Below, in pieces: positions 1 to 5,695 of a stretch of DNA of 5,719 nucleotides. The stretch spans positions 1,988-7,706 of the forward strand of contig DBDM01000180.1 in assembly GCA_002293585.1 (NCBI GenBank), read 5' to 3'. This DNA is from Bacteroidales bacterium UBA932 (GTDB lineage Bacteria; Bacteroidota; Bacteroidia; Bacteroidales; UBA932). The first letter of the stretch is position 1; the number at the start of each line of letters is the position of its first letter. The notes below the pieces were generated by a model. It was given only the letters and a program-made list of their open reading frames with translations. It ran no database searches and was not told the origin of the DNA. Both the position numbers and the translations under genes were made by a program.

Positions 1-1779
1 CATCCGCGCGTGGTGGGCGACGTGGGTAAAGCCGGTGTGAGTATTTGCAGCGTGGAAGACATGAAAGTGCTCTTCGACCAGATACCCCTGAACAAGATGT
101 CGGTGTCCATGACCATGAACGGTGCGGTGTTGCCGGTGCTGGCCTTCTACATTGTGGCCGGTTTGGAACAGGGCGCTACCCTCGAAGAATTGAGCGGTAC
201 GATACAGAATGATATTTTGAAAGAATTCATGGTGCGTAATACGTATATTTACCCGCCTGAATTTTCTATGCGTATTATCGGTGATATTTTTGCGTACACC
301 GCTAAAAAAATGCCGAAGTTCAATTCTATTTCCATTTCCGGTTACCACATGCAGGAAGCCGGTGCCACCTGTGATATAGAGATGGCTTACACGCTGGCCG
401 ACGGTTGGGAATACCTCCGCACCGGTTTGGCTGCCGGCATGGATGTTGATGCCTTTGCGCCGCGCCTGTCGTTCTTCTGGGCTATCGGCATGAACCACTT
501 CATGGAAATTGCCAAGATGCGTGCTGCCCGTATGCTCTGGGCGAAGATCGTGAAAACGTTCAACCCGAAAAATCCGAAATCATTATCATTGCGCACGCAC
601 TCGCAGACTTCAGGCTGGTCGCTCACTGAGCAGGATCCGTTCAACAATGTGGCGCGTACCTGCATCGAAGCCATGGCGTCGGCGCTCGGACATACACAGT
701 CCTTGCACACCAACGCGCTCGATGAGGCTATTGCCTTGCCCACGGATTTCTCTGCACGTATTGCCCGCAACACCCAAATTTACATACAGGAAGAAACCAA
801 TGTCACTAAGTCGCTCGACCCCTGGGCAGGTTCTTACTATGTGGAAAAACTGACCAATGATATAGCACAACGCGCCTGGGCGCATATTATGGAAGTGGAA
901 AAGCTCGGCGGTATGGCCAAAGCCATTGAAACCGGCTTGCCCAAATTGCGTATCGAAGAAGCGGCAGCCCGCAAACAGGCGCGCATCGACTCGCATACCG
1001 ATACGATCGTTGGTTTGAACAAATACCGCTTGGAAAAAGAAGATCCTATCGAAATTCTCGACGTGGACAACGCTAAAGTACGCCAGTCGCAAATTGAACG
1101 TCTGACGAAACTGCGTGCTTCGCGTGACGAAGCTAAGGTGCAGGCTGCCCTGACTGCCATCACCAAAGCCGTTGAAACCAAGTCGGGCAACTTGTTGGAA
1201 CTCGCTGTGGAAGCCGCTAAAGTGCGCGCTACCCTCGGCGAAATTTCCGATGCCTGCGAAAAAATTGTAGGACGTTATAAAGCAACTATCCGTATGAATA
1301 CAGGTGTTTATGCCGCCGAATCGAAAAACAACAGTGATTTTGAGCAAGCTAAAAAATTAGTCGCTGCATTTGCTAAAAAAGAAGGTCGTCAACCCCGTAT
1401 TATGATCGCCAAACTCGGACAGGACGGTCACGACCGTGGCGCTAAAGTAGTAGCTACCGGTTATGCCGACGTAGGATTCGATGTGGATATGGGACCTTTG
1501 TTCCAGACGCCTGCTGAGGCCGCCAAACAAGCTGTGGAGAACGATGTGCATGTAGTGGGTGTATCTTCATTGGCTGCCGGACACAAAACGCTCGTACCTC
1601 AAATTATTGATGAGCTGAAAAAACTTGGCCGTGAAGATATCATGGTAATTGTAGGCGGTGTAATTCCTGCGCAGGACTATGACGCCTTATACAAGGCCGG
1701 CGCTGCTGCCATCTTCGGCCCCGGAACGCCCGTGGCCCTGGCATCCATCAAGATCATGGAACTGTTGATGCAGGAATAA
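1..1779 (+). CDS. mutB: Methylmalonyl-CoA mutase, large (catalytic) subunit, 5'-truncated by window edge
   Basis: This is an adenosylcobalamin-dependent enzyme interconverting succinyl-CoA and (R)-methylmalonyl-CoA, cytosolic, used by Bacteroidales in the propionate branch of succinate fermentation. The reading frame is open from base 1 ([12 protein letters not shown]), so the true start lies upstream; 592 residues are present. Matching the catalytic His of [10 protein letters not shown] (codon 116) and the Arg of VRNTYI (codon 79) to H244 and R207 of the Propionibacterium enzyme, as I remember it, implies about 128 residues are missing from a protein of about 720. Codons 1 to about 400 are the substrate-binding TIM barrel. 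Codons about 460-592 are the B12 domain, with the DxHxxG cobalamin-ligand motif DGHDRG at 1423-1440, then VSSLAAGH and VIVGGVIP. The active-site Tyr89 equivalent lies outside. The small-subunit gene mutA would be expected upstream (inference). No frameshift is visible, and the C-terminus has the usual family length. Confidence 0.97.
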   Translation, partial: HPRVVGDVGKAGVSICSVEDMKVLFDQIPLNKMSVSMTMNGAVLPVLAFYIVAGLEQGATLEELSGTIQNDILKEFMVRNTYIYPPEFSMRIIGDIFAYTAKKMPKFNSISISGYHMQEAGATCDIEMAYTLADGWEYLRTGLAAGMDVDAFAPRLSFFWAIGMNHFMEIAKMRAARMLWAKIVKTFNPKNPKSLSLRTHSQTSGWSLTEQDPFNNVARTCIEAMASALGHTQSLHTNALDEAIALPTDFSARIARNTQIYIQEETNVTKSLDPWAGSYYVEKLTNDIAQRAWAHIMEVEKLGGMAKAIETGLPKLRIEEAAARKQARIDSHTDTIVGLNKYRLEKEDPIEILDVDNAKVRQSQIERLTKLRASRDEAKVQAALTAITKAVETKSGNLLELAVEAAKVRATLGEISDACEKIVGRYKATIRMNTGVYAAESKNNSDFEQAKKLVAAFAKKEGRQPRIMIAKLGQDGHDRGAKVVATGYADVGFDVDMGPLFQTPAEAAKQAVENDVHVVGVSSLAAGHKTLVPQIIDELKKLGREDIMVIVGGVIPAQDYDALYKAGAAAIFGPGTPVALASIKIMELLMQE

Positions 1780-1802
1780 ATGTAAGGACGAAAATCTTAC
1801 AT
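1780..1802 (+). other. Small inverted repeat directly after the mutB stop
   Basis: ATGTAAG (1780-1786) and CTTACAT (1796-1802) form a 7-bp perfect stem with a 9-nt loop, starting at the base after the stop codon. No T-run follows, so it is not a classical terminator. It could protect the mRNA 3' end or be chance. Confidence 0.3.
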
Positions 1803-1814
1803 CTCTTAAGTACG

Positions 1815-1856
1815 ATACAAATCCCCGGTACATGCATATCGGGGATTTTTGTATTT
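1815..1856 (+). terminator. Intrinsic terminator of mutB, possibly bidirectional
   Basis: ATACAAATCCCCG (1815-1827) pairs with CGGGGATTTTTGTAT (1840-1854), leaving two extra T in the right arm. The loop GTACATGCATAT can itself close by three more pairs. The GC core is CCCCG/CGGGG and the right arm carries a T5 run, followed by TATTT. It lies 36 nt past the mutB stop. As gpsA converges on it about 90 nt after its own stop, the same hairpin may also end gpsA transcripts, although the T-run on that side is weaker (ATTTGTAT). Confidence 0.8.
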
Positions 1857-1913
1857 AATAAGGAATTTAAATCAAAACTTTTTAGGCGAAGTGTTAGGCA
1901 TTAAGCGAAAATA

Positions 1914-1943
1914 CCTTTTCACCCTTTACCTTTCTACCTTTTA
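1914..1943. repeat. CACCCTTT-family degenerate tandem repeat at the gpsA 3' end
   Basis: Four imperfect 7-8 bp units are seen on the plus strand (CCTTTTCA, CCCTTTA, CCTTTCTA, CCTTTTA). The last unit includes the complement of the gpsA TAA stop (1941-1943). The same family recurs at 3100-3148 and 4279-4293. On the gpsA mRNA it is a purine-rich tract (GGTAAAGGGTGAAAAGG) immediately after the stop codon. Confidence 0.65.
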
Positions 1944-2960
1944 CTGTAATACCTCCGTCAGCGCTTCCATCTCTTTTGCCGGTGAGGCGCCTTCGTATAA
2001 GATACGGTATAACGATTCGGCAATGGGCATGTCTACTTCATGCGATAAGTTAATGTCGTGTATGCTTTTACAGGCGTAATAGCCTTCCGCTACCATATTC
2101 ATTTCGGTTTGTGCGGCTATTACAGAATAGCCTTTGCCTATCATTCCGCCGAAAGTGCGGTTGCGGCTGAACTGCGAATAACAGGTTACCAGCAGGTCGC
2201 CCATGTATGACGATTGGGTCATGTTACGCGTGTCGCTGGGATAGGTGTGGTTAAGGAAACGTTTCATTTCGCCCTGTGCATTGGTTACTAACACAGCTAA
2301 AAAATTGTCGCCATAACCCAGCGCATGGCACACACCCACTACTACGGCATAAATATTCTTCAAAACAGCAGCGTATTCAACTCCATAGATATCTGTCCCG
2401 CTACGGGTTTTGATATAGCTACAGGCAAATTTTTCAGCTAAAAACTCGGCATTTTCTATTTTCTTGCATGAAAAAGTGAGATAAGACAAGCGTTCCAGCG
2501 CTACCTCTTCCGCATGGCAAGGGCCGGTGATGGTACCGATATTATCATAGGGAATATTGTATTTTCGATTGAAATACTCCGATACGGTAAGGTTATCGCC
2601 GGGAATCATGCCCTTAATGGCCGTAACAATAAATTTCCCTTCCAACGATTCGGTCAGTTTATCCAATTCGCCTTTGAGATAGGCGGCGGGAATGCAAAAC
2701 ACCAGCACGTCGGCATTGCGCACCACCGTGTTGATATCGTCCGACATACTGAGCCGTGAAGCATCTAATTGTGCACTTCGTAGAAATTCGGGATTCCGGT
2801 GATATTTTTCAATGTATTTAATCATTTTAGGATCACGGACGAACCATTGGAGTTTGTCCGGACAGTTAAGCAATACTTTAGTCAAAGCGGTAGCCCAACT
2901 ACCGTTGCCAATCATCGCGAAGCGCAAAGGAATATTTTGCTGCCGTTTGGTAATTAACAT
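1941..2960 (-). CDS. gpsA: Glycerol-3-phosphate dehydrogenase [NAD(P)+]
   Basis: This cytosolic enzyme reduces dihydroxyacetone phosphate to sn-glycerol 3-phosphate, the backbone precursor of phospholipids. The 339 residues fit the family's usual 330-340. Seen in order: Rossmann nucleotide-binding loop GNGSWATAL (18-26), TAIKG (113-117), GPCHAEEVALERLSYLT (146-162), catalytic-lysine segment GVEYAAVLKN (193-202, Lys201), GDLLVTC (254-260), SRNRTFG (265-271) and AEG (291-293). The GPCHAEE form, rather than the GPSFAxE of proteobacteria, is what I recall for Bacteroides GpsA. The ATG at 2960 is chosen because an in-frame TAA lies only 4 nt before it (2964-2966), and it leaves a normal short N-terminus before the Rossmann strand. 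No Shine-Dalgarno sequence is seen, as usual in Bacteroidota. The gene is monocistronic here: convergent with mutB and divergent from apbE. Confidence 0.96.
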   Translation of the reverse strand: MLITKRQQNIPLRFAMIGNGSWATALTKVLLNCPDKLQWFVRDPKMIKYIEKYHRNPEFLRSAQLDASRLSMSDDINTVVRNADVLVFCIPAAYLKGELDKLTESLEGKFIVTAIKGMIPGDNLTVSEYFNRKYNIPYDNIGTITGPCHAEEVALERLSYLTFSCKKIENAEFLAEKFACSYIKTRSGTDIYGVEYAAVLKNIYAVVVGVCHALGYGDNFLAVLVTNAQGEMKRFLNHTYPSDTRNMTQSSYMGDLLVTCYSQFSRNRTFGGMIGKGYSVIAAQTEMNMVAEGYYACKSIHDINLSHEVDMPIAESLYRILYEGASPAKEMEALTEVLQ

Positions 2961-2985
2961 GCGTTATTCTATTTTGTTTCGACTT

Positions 2986-3017
2986 CGAAGATACGGCTTT
3001 TTCCGTATCTTACCAAA
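2986..3017 (-). promoter_or_regulatory. Candidate gpsA promoter (Bacteroidota type)
   Basis: On the minus strand, TTTG (3017-3014) is followed after 20 nt by TATCTTCG (2993-2986). This matches the Bacteroidota -33 TTTG and -7 TAnnTTTG pattern with one mismatch in the -7. Transcription would start near 2979, giving a leader of about 20 nt. The prediction is from pattern only. Confidence 0.5.
2988..3011. promoter_or_regulatory. 9-bp perfect palindrome in the gpsA/apbE divergent region
   Basis: AAGATACGG (2988-2996) and CCGTATCTT (3003-3011) form a perfect 9-bp inverted repeat around CTTTTT. It overlaps the predicted gpsA -7 and lies 22 nt before the apbE -7, where a regulator could act on both genes. 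Alternatives are a hairpin in the upstream part of an RNA or a chance mirror of -7-like sequences. Confidence 0.45.
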
Positions 3018-3033
3018 TCTTACAAAAAAATAG

Positions 3034-3041
3034 TACTTTTG
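3034..3041 (+). promoter_or_regulatory. Candidate apbE promoter -7 element
   Basis: TACTTTTG is an exact match to the Bacteroidota -7 consensus TAnnTTTG. No TTTG is found at the usual -33 distance, so the upstream element is weak. Start of transcription would be near 3048, placing the GTAACTT repeat in a 5' leader of about 45 nt. Confidence 0.5.
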
Positions 3042-3054
3042 TGGTCATAAACCC

Positions 3055-3091
3055 GTAACTTGTAACTTTTGTAACTCGTAACTTGTGATCT
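3055..3091. repeat. GTAACTT heptamer tandem repeat in the apbE leader
   Basis: Units are GTAACTT (3055-3061), GTAACTTTT (3062-3070), GTAACTC (3071-3077) and GTAACTT (3078-3084), then a decayed GTGATCT (3085-3091) ending next to the ATG. The same family (GTAATTC/GTAACTT) is found at 4476-4503 inside the xseA 3' end. The tract also carries the in-frame stop (3072-3074) that fixes the apbE start downstream. Confidence 0.85.
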
Positions 3092-3092
3092 C

Positions 3093-4103
3093 ATGAAACC
3101 CTTCACCCTTCACCCTTTCACCCTTTTCACCCTTTACCTTTTCACCTTAGTCTCCTGCAACACTGTCGAAAAACAATATAAGGTGATCGATGGTTTTGCC
3201 CTCGGTACAACCTATCGTATTATTTACCGTGATGCGGAAGGACGCGATTTTCAGCCGGCCGTTGATTCTTTGCTGACCGTGTTCAACAGGTCGCTGTCTA
3301 TCTATGATACTACATCAATTATTTCCCGTGTGAACCGGAACGAAGCGGTGGAAGTGGACGATTATTTTATGGAAGTATTTCATCGTTCACAAGAAATGTA
3401 TACTATTTCGGAAGGTGTATTTGATATTTCAGCAGCGCCATTGTTCGACGCCTGGGGCTTTGGATTCAAACATAAGGAAAAAGTTACGCCGGGGATAATT
3501 GACAGCCTGAAAACCTTTGTGGGTATGGATAAACTGACATTGGATAACCGGCAGATCATCAAAAGCGATCCGCGTATAAGTGTAAGTACTAACGCTATTG
3601 CTAAAGGCTATTCGGTAGACGTGACGGCCAAGTGGCTGGAGACGCAGGGTATTACCAACTATTTGGTCGAAATTGGGGGCGAAATTCGTTGCGCCGGTAA
3701 AAATAAAAAAGGGGACTTGTGGAGCGTGGGCATTGACCGTCCGGAAGATGGGAATATGATTGCAGGCGAGACGTTGGAAGCCGTTGTGCAATTTACCGGC
3801 CGTGCTATGGCTACTTCGGGCAATTACCGTAAATTTTATGTGGAAAACGGAAAAAAATATGCCCACACCATTGACCCGCGCACCGGCTATCCGGTCAATC
3901 ATAATTTGCTAAGCGCTACGGTCTATGCCGCTGATTGCATGACCGCCGATGCTTATGCCACAATGTTTATGGTGGTGGGATTGGAGCAGGCAAAAGTTCT
4001 GTTAACTGAACATCTCGAATTAGGTGCGTATCTCATTTATGAAGAAGCCGGACAAATGAAAAGCTATGCCACCCCTGATGTGCAGGCGATGTTAAGACCG
4101 TGA
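3093..4103 (+). CDS. apbE: FAD:protein FMN transferase, lipoprotein (ApbE family)
   Basis: It transfers FMN from FAD to a threonine of exported partner proteins (in the family, NqrB/NqrC and RnfD/RnfG subunits), acting outside the inner membrane. The 336 residues are normal for ApbE. Residues 1-21 form a lipoprotein signal peptide with lipobox LVSC, Cys22 being the lipidated residue. Family motifs in order: VFDISAAPLFDAWGFG (109-124), AIAKGYSVD (168-176), EIGGEIRCAG (193-202), MATSGNYRKFY (239-249), HTIDPRTGYP (258-267) and the Mg-binding region AADCMTADAYAT (279-290), with Asp281/Asp285 and Thr290 candidate ligands. ATG 3093 is the only usable start: an in-frame TAA lies at 3072-3074 and no later Met precedes the lipobox. 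Oddity: the signal peptide (HPFTLFTLYLFTL) is encoded by the CACCCTTT tandem repeat and has only one Lys in its n-region. No rnf or nqr genes lie beside it here, so its partner is elsewhere. Confidence 0.95.
   Translation: MKPFTLHPFTLFTLYLFTLVSCNTVEKQYKVIDGFALGTTYRIIYRDAEGRDFQPAVDSLLTVFNRSLSIYDTTSIISRVNRNEAVEVDDYFMEVFHRSQEMYTISEGVFDISAAPLFDAWGFGFKHKEKVTPGIIDSLKTFVGMDKLTLDNRQIIKSDPRISVSTNAIAKGYSVDVTAKWLETQGITNYLVEIGGEIRCAGKNKKGDLWSVGIDRPEDGNMIAGETLEAVVQFTGRAMATSGNYRKFYVENGKKYAHTIDPRTGYPVNHNLLSATVYAADCMTADAYATMFMVVGLEQAKVLLTEHLELGAYLIYEEAGQMKSYATPDVQAMLRP
3100..3148. repeat. CACCCTTT tandem repeat inside the apbE signal-peptide coding region
   Basis: Units CACCCTT, CACCCTTT, CACCCTTTT, CACCCTTTA, CCTTTT and CACCTT run in succession, differing mainly in T-run length. 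The tract begins two codons after the apbE ATG and ends three codons before the lipobox Cys codon (3156-3158). It belongs to the same family as 1914-1943 and 4279-4293. Confidence 0.9.
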
Positions 4104-4108
4104 AGGTT

Positions 4109-4147
4109 AATTGAAAATGGAGAATTGAAAATTGAAAATTGAAAATG
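4109..4147. repeat. AATTGAA heptamer tandem repeat
   Basis: Three perfect consecutive units AATTGAA lie at 4123-4143, preceded by a diverged pair starting AATTGAA at 4109 and followed by AATG. It begins six bases after the apbE stop codon, so it would be in the 3' untranslated region of the apbE mRNA. Confidence 0.85.
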
Positions 4148-4152
4148 AAAAA

Positions 4153-4187
4153 AGTGACTAAGTGATTAATGAAATTAGGGGATTAGA
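4153..4187. repeat. Degenerate octamer repeat (GTGATTAA / GGATTAGA type)
   Basis: GTGACTAA and GTGATTAA are followed by diverged ATTAG-containing units up to 4187. Read on the minus strand the units (CTAATCC, CCTAATT, TTAATCAC) resemble the TCCTAATC octamers at 5696-5719, so this may be the same family in the opposite orientation. It is the most decayed of the tracts. Confidence 0.5.
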
Positions 4188-4235
4188 GATGAACGATGAG
4201 TGAGTGTGACAACTGCCAACGGCATACTACCTACT

Positions 4236-4275
4236 TTTTTAAACCTTTAAATCTTTAAATCTTTGAATTTTTAAA
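4236..4275. repeat. Five octamer units NNTTTRAA
   Basis: The units TTTTTAAA, CCTTTAAA, TCTTTAAA, TCTTTGAA and TTTTTAAA are contiguous at exact 8-bp spacing. Each core TTTAAA is self-complementary, so the block is a phased series of small palindromes. It lies just downstream of the xseB stop. Confidence 0.88.
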
Positions 4276-4278
4276 CCC

Positions 4279-4293
4279 TCTCACCCTTCACCT
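4279..4293. repeat. Short CACCCTT-family tract over the xseB stop codon
   Basis: Units TCACCCT and TCACCTA are the shortest copy of the CACCCTT family in the window. On the minus strand the GGTGAAGGGTGA string encodes the last residues G-E-G and the TGA stop of xseB (4281-4283). Confidence 0.6.
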
Positions 4294-4469
4294 ACCTGTT
4301 TTTCCACCTGCTGCAGGCGCTCCTTGCAGAACTCCAATAATTCGCCTGCGCGTTCAATATCGGCCGTTAGTTGATCGATATCGGCCGTGCCGTTTTTCAG
4401 CTTTTTTACGATCGTCTCCAATTCTTCCTTCGCTGAGTTATAGGTTAATTTTGTGCTATTTTTTTTCAT
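4281..4469 (-). CDS. xseB: Exodeoxyribonuclease VII small subunit
   Basis: This is the non-catalytic partner of XseA; several XseB copies bind each XseA in the cytosolic enzyme, which degrades single-stranded DNA from either end to acid-insoluble and then acid-soluble oligonucleotides. The 62 residues are a typical family length. The family pattern is clear: LTYNSAKEELETIVKKLKNG (8-27), then DQLTADIERAGELLEFCKERLQ (32-53), a helical hairpin with charged and coiled-coil character. The ATG at 4469 lies inside the end of xseA, overlapping it by 14 nt, so translation is probably coupled; no Shine-Dalgarno sequence is seen. The C-terminal V-G-E-G and stop codon fall in a CACCCTT-family repeat, so the last residues may not be conserved. 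Confidence 0.93.
   Translation of the reverse strand: MKKNSTKLTYNSAKEELETIVKKLKNGTADIDQLTADIERAGELLEFCKERLQQVEKQVGEG
4456..4469 (-). other. xseA/xseB 14-nt overlap with A8 run
   Basis: On the minus strand ATGAAAAAAAATAG contains the xseB start and the xseA stop. xseA reads GAA AAA AAA TAG and xseB reads ATG AAA AAA AAT. The overlap suggests translational coupling. The eight-A run is a potential slippage site that could join the two frames. Confidence 0.9.
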
Positions 4470-5658
4470 CGTATTGTAATTCGTAACTTGTAATTCGTAA
4501 TTGCCCCTTATGCAGGGTGATATTCATAGCCTCGTCCGGGCGAATACAGGCAGGATCGGTGATGGCTTTGCCTTGTTGTCTGACCACTGCATATCCCCGC
4601 GCCAAAATATTATATGGATTATAGCTTTGCAGATCGTTGGCATATAACTGCAGGTTAAAAGTTTCCTGTTGCAGTCGCTGTTCTACATACTGTCGTATTT
4701 GTTGCCGCATCAGTTGCAGACCCAGTGTTTCCTTATTCAGCACAGTGGCGGTTATTCCGGCAAGTATAGTGCTGTAGTTATCAAGTTCCGCATCTTCTTC
4801 CATAAGGCGATTGATCAGGTGATCAGCTACGGCGGTAGGTGTTTTTAATGAAAGATGCGCAACCATGTCCACTACGCTTTCATCTTTGTTATGGCCTATG
4901 CCGGTGAGAACAGGCAGGGGGAATTGCGCCACGTTGGAGGCTAATGTGTAATCGTCAAAGCAGGCAAGGTCGGCCACTGCGCCGCCGCCGCGAATAATGA
5001 CCACCACATCGAATGCCGTACGAAAATTATTCACGGCGTCGAGCGCTGCAATTATTTCTTCGGCAGCGGCATTGCCTTGTACCGTAGATGGGAAAAGGGT
5101 TACACGAAAGCCATAGCCATAATCGTTCTCATACAATTGATGGATGAAATCCTGATATCCGGCAGCCTGCTCCGATGAGATCACCGCAATACGTTGCGGT
5201 AAAACGGGAAAGTCCAGTTCACGGTTCATATCGAACACCCCGTCGCTTTCTAAGCGGGCAATGGTGTTGCGGCGTTGAACGGCTATGTCGCCCATGGTGT
5301 AAGCCGGTTCGATATCAGTAATATTCAGGCTTAAACCGTAGAGAATGTGATATTGTACATTGACTTTTACCAGCACTTTCATTCCGGCAGCCAATGGGCG
5401 TCCTGTAGTACTTTCAAAATAAGGTTTGATCAACCGGAAGGCCGACGACCAGATATTGGCATTAACTTTGGCTTTCAACTGCTCACCGTCTTCTTCTTTT
5501 TCTGCCAGGATGAGGTAACAGTGCCCGGTGGCATTGGTTTTCAACTCATTAATTTCGGCCGATAGCCAATAACTATCCGGCAACTGTTTGTCCAGCGCCA
5601 GCTTCACTTTATGGAGCAAGTCCGATAAAAGAATGCCTGTGGTGTTTTGTTGTTTCAT
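4456..5658 (-). CDS. xseA: Exodeoxyribonuclease VII large (catalytic) subunit
   Basis: XseA is the catalytic subunit of exonuclease VII, acting on single-stranded DNA in repair and recombination. The 400 residues match the family. The N-terminal OB-fold covers about 11-115 (LSDLLHKVKLALDKQLPDSYWLSAEI, then GHCYLILAEKE). The catalytic domain follows with IAVISSEQAAGYQDFIHQL (157-175), RGGGAVADLACFDD (223-236) and PVLTGIGHNKDESVVDMVAHLSLKTPTAVAD (249-279), where His256, Asp259 and Asp264 match the family GHxxDxxxxD pattern. A helical segment with Gln-rich stretches (285-345) precedes the LARGYAVV motif (352-359). The ATG at 5658 puts 11 residues before the OB-fold, as usual. Oddity: residues about 387-396 are encoded by a GTAATTC tandem repeat, giving a non-family-looking tail. 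The gene is first in an operon with xseB. Confidence 0.96.
   Translation of the reverse strand: MKQQNTTGILLSDLLHKVKLALDKQLPDSYWLSAEINELKTNATGHCYLILAEKEEDGEQLKAKVNANIWSSAFRLIKPYFESTTGRPLAAGMKVLVKVNVQYHILYGLSLNITDIEPAYTMGDIAVQRRNTIARLESDGVFDMNRELDFPVLPQRIAVISSEQAAGYQDFIHQLYENDYGYGFRVTLFPSTVQGNAAAEEIIAALDAVNNFRTAFDVVVIIRGGGAVADLACFDDYTLASNVAQFPLPVLTGIGHNKDESVVDMVAHLSLKTPTAVADHLINRLMEEDAELDNYSTILAGITATVLNKETLGLQLMRQQIRQYVEQRLQQETFNLQLYANDLQSYNPYNILARGYAVVRQQGKAITDPACIRPDEAMNITLHKGQLRITSYELQYDEKK
4476..4503. repeat. GTAATTC heptamer tandem repeat inside the xseA 3' end
   Basis: The four contiguous units at exact 7-bp spacing are GTAATTC, GTAACTT, GTAATTC and GTAATTG, with a partial GTATT before them (4471-4475). 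It is the same family as the apbE leader repeat (3055-3084). On the coding strand of xseA it reads GAATTAC and encodes the ITSYELQ segment (residues 389-395). Confidence 0.9.
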
Positions 5659-5674
5659 TCTTACAAAGGTAAGA
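5659..5674 (-). promoter_or_regulatory. Candidate xseAB promoter -7 element within a small hairpin, nearly leaderless
   Basis: On the minus strand TACCTTTG (5671-5664) is an exact TAnnTTTG match only five bases before the xseA ATG, so a transcript from it would start at or within a few bases of the start codon. The element sits in a short inverted repeat, TCTTAC/GTAAGA around AAAG. No clear -33 TTTG is seen. xseAB may instead be transcribed from a promoter further right, outside the window. Confidence 0.45.
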
Positions 5675-5684
5675 AAAAAAATCG

Positions 5685-5692
5685 TATCTTTG
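5685..5692 (+). promoter_or_regulatory. Candidate -7 element for a rightward gene beyond the window
   Basis: TATCTTTG exactly matches TAnnTTTG on the plus strand, 13 bp from the oppositely directed xseA -7 element. It would drive a gene to the right of the window; that gene is not seen. No TTTG is present at the usual -33 distance. Confidence 0.45.
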
Positions 5693-5695
5693 CCT

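Larger units (their letters stand above)
4104..4280. other. Gene-free convergent junction filled with short tandem repeats
   Basis: This 177-bp stretch between the apbE stop and the xseB stop has no plausible gene and no convincing intrinsic terminator; the only GC hairpin is TGCC-AAC-GGCA at 4214-4224. Most of it consists of three repeat blocks listed separately (4109-4147, 4153-4187, 4236-4275). The only unique-looking segment is about 4190-4235. Confidence 0.75.

Noticed and set aside
610..1347. Long open frame on the minus strand opposite mutB (245 codons)
   Set aside because: It lies wholly antisense to a well-conserved coding region and its translation (F/G/R-rich) shows no domain I recognise; it is a codon-bias shadow.
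1999..2007. AAGATACGG copy inside gpsA matching one arm of the intergenic palindrome
   Set aside because: It encodes conserved residues near the GpsA C-terminus (Y-R-I-L) and has no partner arm; a 9-mer coincidence is likely.
1849..2079. Plus-strand open frame of 76 codons after the mutB terminator
   Set aside because: It begins inside the terminator hairpin, runs through the repeat and then antisense into gpsA; no family resemblance.
2519..2523. GpsA substrate-region motif GPCHAEE differing from the proteobacterial GPSFAxE
   Set aside because: From memory this is the normal Bacteroides-type sequence, not a mutation.
3429..3902. Minus-strand open frame of 157 codons opposite apbE
   Set aside because: It is antisense to conserved ApbE motifs, with no recognisable family and no promoter; treated as a shadow.
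4214..4224. TGCC-AAC-GGCA hairpin followed by T6 at 4235-4240 as an apbE terminator
   Set aside because: A four-bp stem with the T-run ten bases away is too weak to call.
4109..4293. Possible CRISPR array
   Set aside because: Units are 7-8 bp, contiguous and degenerate with no unique 30-bp spacers, and no cas genes are present.
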